Assembly (NCBI RefSeq): GCF_014161445.1
Contig: NZ_JABBXA010000001.1
Coordinates: 124,001-188,000 of the forward strand
Direction of reading: 5' to 3'
DNA: 64,000 nucleotides
Source of the DNA: Microbispora sp. H13382
Lineage (GTDB): Bacteria > Actinomycetota > Actinomycetes > Streptosporangiales > Streptosporangiaceae
Below, piece after piece: positions 25,641 through 34,287 of this stretch. The notes beneath the pieces were generated by a model, which saw only the letters and a program-made list of their open reading frames with translations, was not told the origin of the DNA and made no database searches. The first letter of the stretch is position 1; every line of letters begins with the position of its first letter. A program made the position numbers and the translations under genes.

Positions 25641-27266
25641 ATGACAAAAGTCCTGGTCAGCGGGGCGACCGGCACGATCGGCCGTCCCCTGGTGAACCAA
25701 CTCGAAGAGGCGGGCGCCGACGTCCGCACGGTGACGAGGCAGCTGACCGATCCGGTCGCGCTGGAATCGGCTCTCGACGGTGTCGACGCGGTGTTCCTGC
25801 TGTGGCCGTTCGCCTCGGCCGAGGGCATCCGCGAGGTGCTGGAGCTGATCGGGGCGCGGCGGGTGGTCTACCTGTCCTCGGCCGCCGCGCGCCCGCACGA
25901 GGTCGAGATCGAGCGCCTGATCGCCGCGACCGCCGGGGAGTGGACGGTGCTGCGCCCGCACGCGTTCGCGGCCAACACCCTGCGGTGGGCCGACCAGGTC
26001 CGTGCGGGCGTCGTGCGGCAGCCGTACGGCGACGTGGCCTCCGCACCCGTCCACGAACGGGACGTGGCGGCCGTCGCGGTGCGCGCGCTGCTCGGCGAAG
26101 GACATCACGGCGCGGTCTACACGCTGACCGGACCCCGGCCGCTGACCCGACGGGAGCAGGCGCGGACGATCGGCGCCGCGATCGGCCGGCCGGTGCGCTG
26201 GGAGGAGGAGTCTCCGGAGGAGGCCAGACCACGGCTGCTCGGGCTCGGGTGGCCCGCGCCGGCCGTGGACGCGATGCTGCGCGGTCTGGCCGAGCCCGGC
26301 CCGGTCACCGGGACCGTGGAGGAGGTCACCGGAGCGCCCGCCGGCACGTTCGAGACGTGGGCGAGCGAGCACGCCGCGGACTTCCTCGGCACCATGCGGG
26401 CCGCCCGCATCCACGAGTACGGCGACGCCTCGGTGATCTCGCTGGAGGAGGTGCCGGTGCCGAAGCCCGGGCCGGGCGAGGTGCTCATCAGGGTGACCGC
26501 CACGTCGTTCAACCCGTCGGAGGCCGGCCTGCGGATGGGCCTGCTGAAGGACGTGCTCGGCGTCACGCTGCCGCACACGCTCGGCTGGGACGTGGCGGGC
26601 ACGGTGGTCACCGGGGCGGGTGACCTCGCCCCCGGCGACCGGGTGATCGGGCTCATCGACGGGGCGGCGGCCGAGTACGCGGTCGCGAGGGCGAGCGTGC
26701 TGGCCAGGGCGCCGGAGCGGATTCCGCTGGCGCACGCGGCCGCCGTGCCCGTGGCCGGGCTCACCGCGTGGCAGGCGGTCTTCGAGCATGCCCGCATCGG
26801 CCGCGGCAGCCGGGTGCTGATCAACGGCGCCGGCGGCGGTGTCGGGCTGTTCGCCGTGCAACTGGCCAAGCTCGCGGGTGCGCATGTGGTGGCGACCGCG
26901 AGCCCGCGCAGCGCCGCCGCCGTGCGGGCGCTGGGCGCCGACGAGGTCGTCGACTACACCACCGCCGCCCTGCCGGGCGGCAACGACGTGCTGATCAACC
27001 TGGTGCCCGACCTGCCCTCCTCGGTGACGGAGCTGGCCGAGGAATTCGTCTCGATCACCCAGCCGATCGTGCATCCGCGCGCCGTCCAGTTCGTGGCCCG
27101 CAACGACCCGGACCAGCTGAGCGAGCTCGTGGCGCTGATCGACAAGGGCCTGGTGGACGTCGAGGCGGACGTCCGCCCGCTGGAGTCCCTGGCGGAACTG
27201 CACCGTGAAGCCGAGCGCGGCCTCGTCCGCGGAAAAGTCGTACTGACGCTGGAGGCCCGGCGCTAG
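25641..27266 (+). CDS. Fusion of NmrA-type NAD(P)-binding protein and quinone-oxidoreductase-like dehydrogenase
   Basis: The 541-residue product joins two families in one frame. Residues 1-250 are an NmrA/SDR-type protein with VSGATGTIG at the N-terminus. From residue 252 the sequence reads MRAARIHEYG like the natural start of a medium-chain zinc-independent reductase, with PKPGPGEVLIRVTATSFNPSE and the nucleotide motif INGAGGGVGLFAVQLAK. No stop lies between them, so they appear fused. Both halves should bind NAD(P)H and could act on quinones or related electrophiles. Upstream ATGs exist at 25605 and 25620; 25641 (MTKVLVSG) fits the family start best. Confidence 0.85.
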   Translation: MTKVLVSGATGTIGRPLVNQLEEAGADVRTVTRQLTDPVALESALDGVDAVFLLWPFASAEGIREVLELIGARRVVYLSSAAARPHEVEIERLIAATAGEWTVLRPHAFAANTLRWADQVRAGVVRQPYGDVASAPVHERDVAAVAVRALLGEGHHGAVYTLTGPRPLTRREQARTIGAAIGRPVRWEEESPEEARPRLLGLGWPAPAVDAMLRGLAEPGPVTGTVEEVTGAPAGTFETWASEHAADFLGTMRAARIHEYGDASVISLEEVPVPKPGPGEVLIRVTATSFNPSEAGLRMGLLKDVLGVTLPHTLGWDVAGTVVTGAGDLAPGDRVIGLIDGAAAEYAVARASVLARAPERIPLAHAAAVPVAGLTAWQAVFEHARIGRGSRVLINGAGGGVGLFAVQLAKLAGAHVVATASPRSAAAVRALGADEVVDYTTAALPGGNDVLINLVPDLPSSVTELAEEFVSITQPIVHPRAVQFVARNDPDQLSELVALIDKGLVDVEADVRPLESLAELHREAERGLVRGKVVLTLEARR

Positions 27267-27629
27267 TCAGACGTCGGCCGGCGCTCCGGCGCTCTCCACG
27301 ATTCGGCCTGCGTGGCGCGGTGGGCGAGCGCTGCGGGGCAAGCGCGGCGCGGGCGGGGTGAGCGCGGCGCGGGCGGGTCAGCGCTGCGGGGTGAGTGCGG
27401 TGCAGCGGGGTGAGTGCGGCGGGGTGAGTGCGGCGCGGGCGGGTCAGCGCTGCGGGGTGAGTGCGGTGCAGCGGGGTGAGTGCGGCGGGGTGAGTGCGGC
27501 GCGGGCGGGGTGAGCGCGGCGCTCCAGGCTCCGAGGGGCACGCCTGCCGAGTGGTGCGGGACACGGCGCGTGGATGACCGGCGCACGCGTAGGTGTGGCC
27601 GCGGCTCCGCCCCGCTGGACGCGAACTGC
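27267..27629. other. Convergent intergenic region dominated by a minisatellite
   Basis: The region separates the fusion gene from the 3' end of the helicase gene. It holds the 66-bp-period repeat described separately, and no gene is supported. Open frames across it give only repeating His-Pro-Ala peptides. Confidence 0.6.
27365..27520. repeat. 66-bp-period tandem repeat (minisatellite)
   Basis: The unit begins CGGCGCGGGCGGG at 27365, 27431 and 27497, giving about 2.3 copies with a 66-bp period. Each unit contains sub-repeats of GGGGTGAGTGCGG. A related shorter block precedes it at about 27344-27364. Confidence 0.85.
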
Positions 27630-30600
27630 TCAGGTGCGGATGCGCAGGCCGCGGGGAGTGGGGTGGAAGCCGGCGGCTTCGAGCGCCGCCGCGAGCGGGG
27701 AGTCGGTGATGGCGGTGCCGTCGGCCCGCTCCACCGTCAGCTTCCCCAGAGCTCCCCCCTTCACGGCGACGGCCAGGGCCTGCACGGCGGGCCGCAGGTC
27801 CTCCTCGGACCCGAACGAGAGCAGGGTCTTCCCGCCGCGTTCGACGTAGAGGATCAGTGCGCCCTCCACGAGCACCACCAGCGCACCGGCCTTGCGGCCC
27901 GGTTTGTGGCTCACGTCGTCCGTACGGTCCGGCCAGGGCAGGGCCGCGCCGTACGGGTTGGCGGGGTCGGTCGCCGCGAGCACGACCGCACGGCGGGGCG
28001 GCGGCGGGGCGGGGACCGACCACAGGTCCTCGGCCGGAGCGGGACGTGTGGACGACATGGCGCGCATGCGGTCGACCGCGCCCGGGAGGGCGAACTGGGC
28101 GGCGCCCAGACCCTCGACGAAGTAGCCCCGCCGGCACCGGCCGCTCTCCTCGAAGGCGCGCAGCACCTGGTAGACGGCGGAGAACCCGCCGGGCAGGCGC
28201 TCGGTGGTGATGCCGCCCCTGGTCAGCACGCCGTGCCGTTCCAGCAGGACTTCGGCCTGCGCGTGGGCCCGCTGGGTGGCGTCGGCCGACGGCGCGGGCA
28301 GCAGCCACCATCGGCCGCTCACGGTCGGCGGGCCGCTTCTCGTCGGCAGCACCGCGCGCCGGCGCCTGGTCGCGGCCGGGCGATGCGCGGGCCGTCCGGT
28401 GCCCAGCGTCGAGCGCAGCGGGGCGAGCGTGTCGCCGGTGACCCGGCCCGACCAGACGAGGTCCCACAGCGCCGCCGCGAGCGTCATGTCGTCCGGTACC
28501 GCGCCGGCGGCGCTCACCGCCGTGCCGGCGGCGCCGGGCAGTCCGGTGGGCGTGCCGGCGGCGCCGGGTTGCGTCGTGGTGCCGGGTTGCGTCGTGGTGC
28601 CGGGCTGTGCGGCGGCCGTCCCCGTGGGGCCGGGGACGCGGCCGAGGATCCTGGCCCGGCGGGCCGCGGCGGCGTCCGGGCCCGACGGCGCCGTGCCCTC
28701 GCCGAGCGCCGCCGCCGCGATGCGGTTGGACAGCTCACGGAAGAACAGCGCACCGCCCCCGCCGAGGATCTCCAGGATCTGCTCGTGCAGCGGAGTCATG
28801 GTGATCTCGGATGGCGTGGGAAGCAGCAGGGGCGCGGTGTCGGCGAAGTAGAGGCCGACCCATCCGTCGCCGCCGGGCAGCGAACCCTGGCCCGCCCAGA
28901 CGACCTCGCCGGACGAGGTCAGCTCGTCGAGCAGGGCGGGGCTGTATCCGGGCACCCGCGCCGGCAGCACCAGCGACTCCAGCGCGGAAGCGGGAACCGC
29001 CGCTCCCTGCAACCGTTCGATCGCCGTGATCAGAGCGTCCATGGCTCGCGCGGAGCCGTGGCCCTCCTGTCGCGCAGGACCCGCGTGCCCCCCCTCGGAC
29101 CCCGCGAGCCCGGGCCTGCCGCCGTTCCCGCCCGGCCCGCCGCCGGTCGGCGTGACGCTCTGCGAGGCGATGCCGTGCCACGCGGGCAGGAACGCCGCCA
29201 GCGTCTCCGGGGGGACCGGTTCGACCTCCTTGCGGAGCCGCGCCAGCGACCGGCGCCGCAGCAGCCGCAGCACTCCGGCGTCGCACCACTCCTCGCCCCG
29301 GCCTCCGGGGCGGAACTCGCCCGCGACCACCCTGCCCGCCGCCGAGAGACGGCGCAGCGCGTCGTTCACCACCGCGACGCCCACGCCGAAGCGCGCGGCG
29401 GCCGTGCCGGAGGAGAACGGCCCACGGGTGCGCGCGTGCCGTGCGACCAGGTCGCCGAGCGGATCGGGGGCGGCGTGCGTGCCGCCCGGTCCGCCGGGCC
29501 CGCCTGCGAGCGGCGCTTCGAGGAACTCGTGGGGAACGCCCACCGGCAGCGGCACTCCGAGCGCGTCGCGCAGGCGCCAGGCGTCCTCGACGGCGGCCCA
29601 TTGCTCGAGACCCGCCACGCGCACCCGGATGGCCCGGCGCGCCCGCTCCAGACCGGCGAGCCAGGAGGGGTCGCCCTCGCGGATCGAGACGTCCTGGGCG
29701 AGCAGCGGGCCGTGCGAGCGCAGCAGGTCGGCGAGGTCCTCGGCGTCCCGCAACGGCCTGTCCAGCCGTGCCAGTTCCCGCTCGGTCTCGGCCACGACAT
29801 CCGGGTCGAGCAACTCCCGCAGGTCGGCCTGCCCCATGAGCTCGGCGAGGAGCGCGGTGTCGAGGGCGAGCGCCTGCGCCCGCCGCTCGGCCAGCGGCGC
29901 GTCACCCTCGTACATGAACGCGCCGATGTAGTTGAACAGCAGCGACGCCGCGAACGGGGACGCCTGCGCGGTCTCGACCTCGACCACCCGCACCCGGCGG
30001 GCTGCCACGTCCCGCATGAGGTCCACGAGGCCGGGCACGTCGAAGACGTCCTGCAGGCACTCGCGCATCGTCTCCAGCACCACCGGGAACCCGGCGTACT
30101 TGCTCGCGACGCCGAGCAGGTGGGCCGCCCGCTGGCGCTGCTGCCACAGCGGGCTGCGCCTGCCGGGTGAACGGCGGGGCAGCAGGAGGGCCCGCCCGGC
30201 GCACTCACGGAACCGGGAGGCGAACAGGGCCGAGCCGCCCAGCTCCTCGACCACGACCTGCTCGATCTCCTCGGCGTCGAAGACCGCGACGTCGGTCGGC
30301 GCCTCCTCGAAGGTGTCGGGCACGCGCAGCACGATGCCGTCGTCGGAGTGGACGGCCTGGACGTCGACGCCGTACCGCTCGCGCAGCCGCCGCCCGATGG
30401 CGAACGCCCAGGGGGCGTGGACCCGCGCGCCGAAGGGGGAGTGGATCACCACGCGCCAGTCGCCCAGCTCGTCGCGGAACCGCTCGACCACGAGCGTGCG
30501 GTCGTCGGGCACATAGCCCGTCGCCTCCCGCTGCTCGGTCAGGTAGGCGAGCAGGTTGCCTGCGGCGTAGTCGTCGAGGCCCGCCGCGCGGATCCGCCCG

Positions 30601-33023
30601 AGCGCCTTCGCCGCGTCGCCCCGGCCGCCCGACCCCGCCGCCGACAGCTCGCGGAGGAACGCGCCGATCGCGCGGCCCAGCTCGGCTGGGCGGCCCGGCG
30701 CGTCTCCGTGCCAGAAGGGCAGCTTGCCCGGCTGCCCGGGCGCGGGGGAGACCAGGACCCGGTCGGCGGTGATGTCCTCGATGCGCCACGAGGTCGCGCC
30801 CAGCACGAACACGTCGCCGACGCGGGACTCGTAGACCATCTCCTCGTCCAGCTCGCCCACGCGCGACGCCTTGTCGCCCACCAGGAACACGCCGAACAAT
30901 CCGCGGTCGGGGATGGTGCCCCCGTTCGTCACCGCCAGGCGCTGGGCCCCGGGGCGGCCCTGGAGGGTGCCCGTCACCCGGTCCCACACGATCCGCGGCC
31001 GCAGCTCGGCGAACTCCTCGCTCGGGTAGCGCCCGGCGAGCATGTCGAGCGTCGCCTCCAGCGCGCCGCGCGGCAGCGTGGCGTACGGCGCGGCCCTGCG
31101 CACCACCGCCTCCAGCGAGTCGACCGTCCACTCGTCGAGCGCGGTCATCGCGACGATCTGCTGCGCCAGCACGTCGAGGGGGTTGCGCGGATAGCGGATC
31201 TCCTCGATCCGCCCCGCCCGCATGCGCTCGGCCACGACGGCCGTCTGGACCAGGTCTCCCCGGTACTTCGGGAAGATGACGCCCCGGGACACGGCCCCGA
31301 CCTGGTGCCCGGCGCGGCCGATCCGCTGCAGCCCGCTGGCCACGCTGGGCGGCGCCTCGACGCAGGCGACCAGGTCGACCGAGCCCATGTCGATGCCGAG
31401 TTCCAGGCTGGAGGTCGCGACCACCGCGGGCAGGCGGCCCGACTTCAGCGCCTCCTCGATCTGGGACCGCTCCTCCTTCGAGACGGAGCCGTGGTGCGCC
31501 CGCACCACCTCGGGCATCGCGCCGCCCGAGACCCCCGCCTGCGCCATGTACTCCGACGGCATGGCGGCCGGGCCGCCCCGCCAGGCCTCCGCGCGTCCGT
31601 CCCCGCGCTGGACCTGTGCGAGCCGGGCATCCGGCCGTGGCTCGTCCGGCCGCCCGGCCTTGTCCTGCTCGTCATACTCGGCGTCCACGCGCCGGCCGTC
31701 CGGCGGCGAGGTGGTCACGCGCTCGGTGTCCGTGAGCCGCGAATCCGGCGGCGAGGCGTCGGTCTGTCCGGTGTCCGTGCGCGGGGCGTCGAGCAGGTCG
31801 CGCCGGTCCGACCACTGCGCGTGCAACTCCTCGAAGGCCTCCGACCAGTGGGCCGGATCCCCCGCGCCCTGATCCTCGCTCCGCGCGGGTGCGGACCGTC
31901 GCTCCCAGGCGAGCTCGTTGAGCCGGGTGCACAGGCGCTCCGACAGCCGCCGCGAATTGGCGAAGACGATCGTGGACCGATGGGCCTCGATCAGGTCGAG
32001 AAGGTGCTCCTCCACATGCGGCCAAATGCTCCTGCGGTGCTCCGGCGACTCGCCGTCCGCGCCGGGCGGAGGCGGCGCGAGCTCGGTCATGTCCTCCACC
32101 GGGACCACGACGTCGACCTCGATGACCTTCTCGGAGGGCGGCTGCACGACCGTGGCCGGGCGGGTCCCGCCGAGGAACGTCGCCACCTCCTCCACCGGCC
32201 GTACGGTCGCCGACAGCCCGATGCGCTGGGCCGGAGCGGGCAGCAGGGCGTCGAGCCGCTCCAGCGTCAGCGCGAGGTGCGCCCCGCGCTTGGTCCCCGC
32301 GACGGCGTGGACCTCGTCCACGATCACGGTCTGCACGCCGCGCAGCGCCTCGCGCGCCTGCGAGGTGAGGATCAGGAACAGGGACTCGGGCGTCGTGATC
32401 AGGATGTCGGAGGGCCGCGCGGCGAACCGGCGCCGGTCCTCGGCCGCGGTGTCTCCGGAGCGGATGGCCACCGAGATGTCGGGCGCGGGCAGCCCCATCC
32501 GCAGCGCCGTCTGCCGGATGCCGGTGAGCGGGGCCCGCAGGTTCCGCTCGACGTCGACCGCGAGCGCCTTCAACGGTGAGACGTACACGACCCGGCAGGG
32601 CCGAGGCGGCTCCCCGTCCGCCTTCCGGCCGCGTCGCGCGCCACGTCGGCCACCGGGCCGCTCGCTGTGCCGCTCGCCTGGCCGCCCCGCATCGGACCCG
32701 CCGTGGCGCTCCTGCCGCACCGCCATGTCCGCCGCCGTGCCCGCCGCCATGTCCGCCGCCGTGCTCGTCGCGGCGTCCGCCGCCGTGTCCGCCGGCGCGG
32801 AAGGGCTCGCCGTGTGCTCGACGGCGAGGCGGTCGATGGCCCACAGGAAGGCCGCGAGCGTCTTTCCCGACCCGGTGGGTGCGACCACGAGCGTGTTGTC
32901 GCCCCGCGCGATCGACGACCACGCGCCCTCCTGAGCGGCGGTCGGCGTCGCGAAGGCGCCGGTGAACCACTGCCTGGTCACCGGGCTGAAGCCGTCGAGC
33001 GAACCCACCTGCCCATCATGCAT
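27630..33023 (-). CDS. lhr: Lhr family DEAD/DEAH-box ATP-dependent DNA helicase
   Basis: The 1797-residue protein is a superfamily 2 helicase of the large Lhr type, involved in DNA repair. It has motif I APTGSGKT near residue 50, DEVH in VIVDEVHAVAG, TSSLELGID, and QRIGRAGHQVG as motif VI. The Lhr winged-helix/beta-barrel and long C-terminal regions follow (TPLHEQILEILGG, RGGITTERLPGGFSAVYQVLR). It is longer than mycobacterial Lhr because of low-complexity insertions at about 65-135 (repeats of TAADMAAG), 395-470 and near 1460. The start ATG at 33023 gives MHDGQVGSLDGFSPVTRQWF. It is divergent from a small Arg-rich ORF. Confidence 0.93.
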   Translation of the reverse strand: MHDGQVGSLDGFSPVTRQWFTGAFATPTAAQEGAWSSIARGDNTLVVAPTGSGKTLAAFLWAIDRLAVEHTASPSAPADTAADAATSTAADMAAGTAADMAVRQERHGGSDAGRPGERHSERPGGRRGARRGRKADGEPPRPCRVVYVSPLKALAVDVERNLRAPLTGIRQTALRMGLPAPDISVAIRSGDTAAEDRRRFAARPSDILITTPESLFLILTSQAREALRGVQTVIVDEVHAVAGTKRGAHLALTLERLDALLPAPAQRIGLSATVRPVEEVATFLGGTRPATVVQPPSEKVIEVDVVVPVEDMTELAPPPPGADGESPEHRRSIWPHVEEHLLDLIEAHRSTIVFANSRRLSERLCTRLNELAWERRSAPARSEDQGAGDPAHWSEAFEELHAQWSDRRDLLDAPRTDTGQTDASPPDSRLTDTERVTTSPPDGRRVDAEYDEQDKAGRPDEPRPDARLAQVQRGDGRAEAWRGGPAAMPSEYMAQAGVSGGAMPEVVRAHHGSVSKEERSQIEEALKSGRLPAVVATSSLELGIDMGSVDLVACVEAPPSVASGLQRIGRAGHQVGAVSRGVIFPKYRGDLVQTAVVAERMRAGRIEEIRYPRNPLDVLAQQIVAMTALDEWTVDSLEAVVRRAAPYATLPRGALEATLDMLAGRYPSEEFAELRPRIVWDRVTGTLQGRPGAQRLAVTNGGTIPDRGLFGVFLVGDKASRVGELDEEMVYESRVGDVFVLGATSWRIEDITADRVLVSPAPGQPGKLPFWHGDAPGRPAELGRAIGAFLRELSAAGSGGRGDAAKALGRIRAAGLDDYAAGNLLAYLTEQREATGYVPDDRTLVVERFRDELGDWRVVIHSPFGARVHAPWAFAIGRRLRERYGVDVQAVHSDDGIVLRVPDTFEEAPTDVAVFDAEEIEQVVVEELGGSALFASRFRECAGRALLLPRRSPGRRSPLWQQRQRAAHLLGVASKYAGFPVVLETMRECLQDVFDVPGLVDLMRDVAARRVRVVEVETAQASPFAASLLFNYIGAFMYEGDAPLAERRAQALALDTALLAELMGQADLRELLDPDVVAETERELARLDRPLRDAEDLADLLRSHGPLLAQDVSIREGDPSWLAGLERARRAIRVRVAGLEQWAAVEDAWRLRDALGVPLPVGVPHEFLEAPLAGGPGGPGGTHAAPDPLGDLVARHARTRGPFSSGTAAARFGVGVAVVNDALRRLSAAGRVVAGEFRPGGRGEEWCDAGVLRLLRRRSLARLRKEVEPVPPETLAAFLPAWHGIASQSVTPTGGGPGGNGGRPGLAGSEGGHAGPARQEGHGSARAMDALITAIERLQGAAVPASALESLVLPARVPGYSPALLDELTSSGEVVWAGQGSLPGGDGWVGLYFADTAPLLLPTPSEITMTPLHEQILEILGGGGALFFRELSNRIAAAALGEGTAPSGPDAAAARRARILGRVPGPTGTAAAQPGTTTQPGTTTQPGAAGTPTGLPGAAGTAVSAAGAVPDDMTLAAALWDLVWSGRVTGDTLAPLRSTLGTGRPAHRPAATRRRRAVLPTRSGPPTVSGRWWLLPAPSADATQRAHAQAEVLLERHGVLTRGGITTERLPGGFSAVYQVLRAFEESGRCRRGYFVEGLGAAQFALPGAVDRMRAMSSTRPAPAEDLWSVPAPPPPRRAVVLAATDPANPYGAALPWPDRTDDVSHKPGRKAGALVVLVEGALILYVERGGKTLLSFGSEEDLRPAVQALAVAVKGGALGKLTVERADGTAITDSPLAAALEAAGFHPTPRGLRIRT

Positions 33024-33149
33024 CGCGCCACCGACAGAAAACGCCGCGAGTCATCCCACCGCCAGGTGAGAGGCAAGTGCGGGGCAAGCCGGCCCCGCCA
33101 GGCTGATCCCCGTACGACGCGACCCTATTCACGACGGAGGGAACACGAC

Positions 33150-33293
33150 ATGTTCGCCAGGAGAATCCGCACCGACCGGCAGGACCTCGCCCATCAGGCT
33201 TATCAGGCCCGCCAGGCCCGCCGGGTCCGGTACGAGGCGCTGCGTGCGGAGCGTGCGGAGTGGATCGGCTGGCGAAAATGGCTGCTTCCCTGA
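33150..33293 (+). CDS. Small Arg-rich protein of 47 residues
   Basis: The ORF encodes a 47-residue, highly basic and probably helical peptide (MFARRIRTDRQDLAHQAYQ at the start, WRKWLLP at the end). It is supported by GGAGG nine bases upstream and by its position divergent from lhr. It ends 46 bases before the VOC gene. I do not recognise a family. Confidence 0.5.
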   Translation: MFARRIRTDRQDLAHQAYQARQARRVRYEALRAERAEWIGWRKWLLP

Positions 33294-33339
33294 CCCCGGA
33301 CTGGCATGACACGCCACGTTCGGGACAATCTTCCCCAGT

Positions 33340-33828
33340 ATGAAAATCGACTACGCGGCCATAGAGGCGGAGCGCTCGCGGATCCGCGAGCGCTACCTGA
33401 GCGAGCGCCGCGCCGCCAGCAGCGCGAGGGGCCTGCACCACTTCGCACTGATCTCGTCAGACGTCGAGCGGACGATCCGCTTCTACCACGAGCTCCTCGA
33501 GTTCCCGCTGACCGAGATCTTCGAGAACCGCGACTACCGCGGGTCCAACCACTTCTTCTTCGACATCGGCAACGGCAACCTGCTGGCGTTCTTCGATCTC
33601 CCGGGCCTCGACCTGGAGCCGTACAAGGAGGTCCTCGGGGGGCTCCACCACATCGCGATCTCGGTGGAGCGGGGGACGTGGGAGCGCCTGCGCGGCAAGC
33701 TCGACGCCGCCGGTGTGCCGTACCAGGTGGAGAGCGGCAGCTCGATCTACTTCCAGGACCCGGACGGGGCCCGGCTGGAGCTGCTCGCCGACCCGCTCGG
33801 CGAGATGTACGGCAGCCGCGTGATGTAG
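33340..33828 (+). CDS. VOC (glyoxalase/dioxygenase) superfamily protein
   Basis: The 162-residue protein has two beta-alpha-beta-beta-beta modules of the vicinal oxygen chelate fold (GLHHFALISSDVERTIRFYHELLEFPLTE, then GLHHIAISVERGTWERLRG). Candidate metal ligands are the His of LHHFAL, the His of LHHIAI and the Glu of RLELLAD near the end. An N-terminal helix (about 1-28) precedes the fold. Substrate is unknown. No clear ribosome site precedes the ATG, and CAATCT lies eight bases upstream, so it may be leaderless. Confidence 0.85.
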   Translation: MKIDYAAIEAERSRIRERYLSERRAASSARGLHHFALISSDVERTIRFYHELLEFPLTEIFENRDYRGSNHFFFDIGNGNLLAFFDLPGLDLEPYKEVLGGLHHIAISVERGTWERLRGKLDAAGVPYQVESGSSIYFQDPDGARLELLADPLGEMYGSRVM

Positions 33829-33895
33829 CCGTCGCCTGCGGGGACGCCGCCGCGGCCGGGACGGCTCATCCCGGCTGCGGCGTCATACTGAACGC

Positions 33896-34090
33896 ATGCG
33901 TCTCACGGACTTCTGGAACAGGATGCGCCGCCACTTCGGCGAGGCGTACGCGGAGTCGTGGGCGAAGGACTACGTGATCGCCGGGCTCGGCGGGCGCACG
34001 GTCGAGCAGGCCCTCGCGGAGGGCGTGGGGGCCAAGCAGGTCTGGCAGGCCGTCTGCCAGGAGGTCGACGTGGACCCCAGACTGCGCTGA
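33896..34090 (+). CDS. DUF3046 family protein
   Basis: The 64-residue protein matches the actinobacterial DUF3046 pattern: MRLTDFWNRMRRHFG, then GGRTVEQALAEG and VWQAVC near the end. The family is often encoded close upstream of recA, as here, but its function is unknown. CATACT six bases before the ATG and the lack of a ribosome site suggest a leaderless transcript. Confidence 0.85.
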   Translation: MRLTDFWNRMRRHFGEAYAESWAKDYVIAGLGGRTVEQALAEGVGAKQVWQAVCQEVDVDPRLR

Positions 34091-34287
34091 CCCCTCTCTT
34101 CCGCGCCCCCGCCCCCTCCCGTCCCCGCCGCCGTACCACGCCGCCTGGCGAAGCCGCGCCGGGCCGAACGCCGGGCGGAGGTGATCCGGGTCGACGCCGG
34201 GGCGCGGCACGCCGCACGGCTGTGTTTCGCGGTAACGGGTGCATGACGGTGCGGTGAGGCCTCGCCCACGGACGGCACTCTTGAGGC

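Noticed and set aside
30348..32579. A 743-codon plus-strand frame opposite the helicase
   Set aside because: The minus strand encodes all Lhr motifs; the plus-strand peptide is low complexity.
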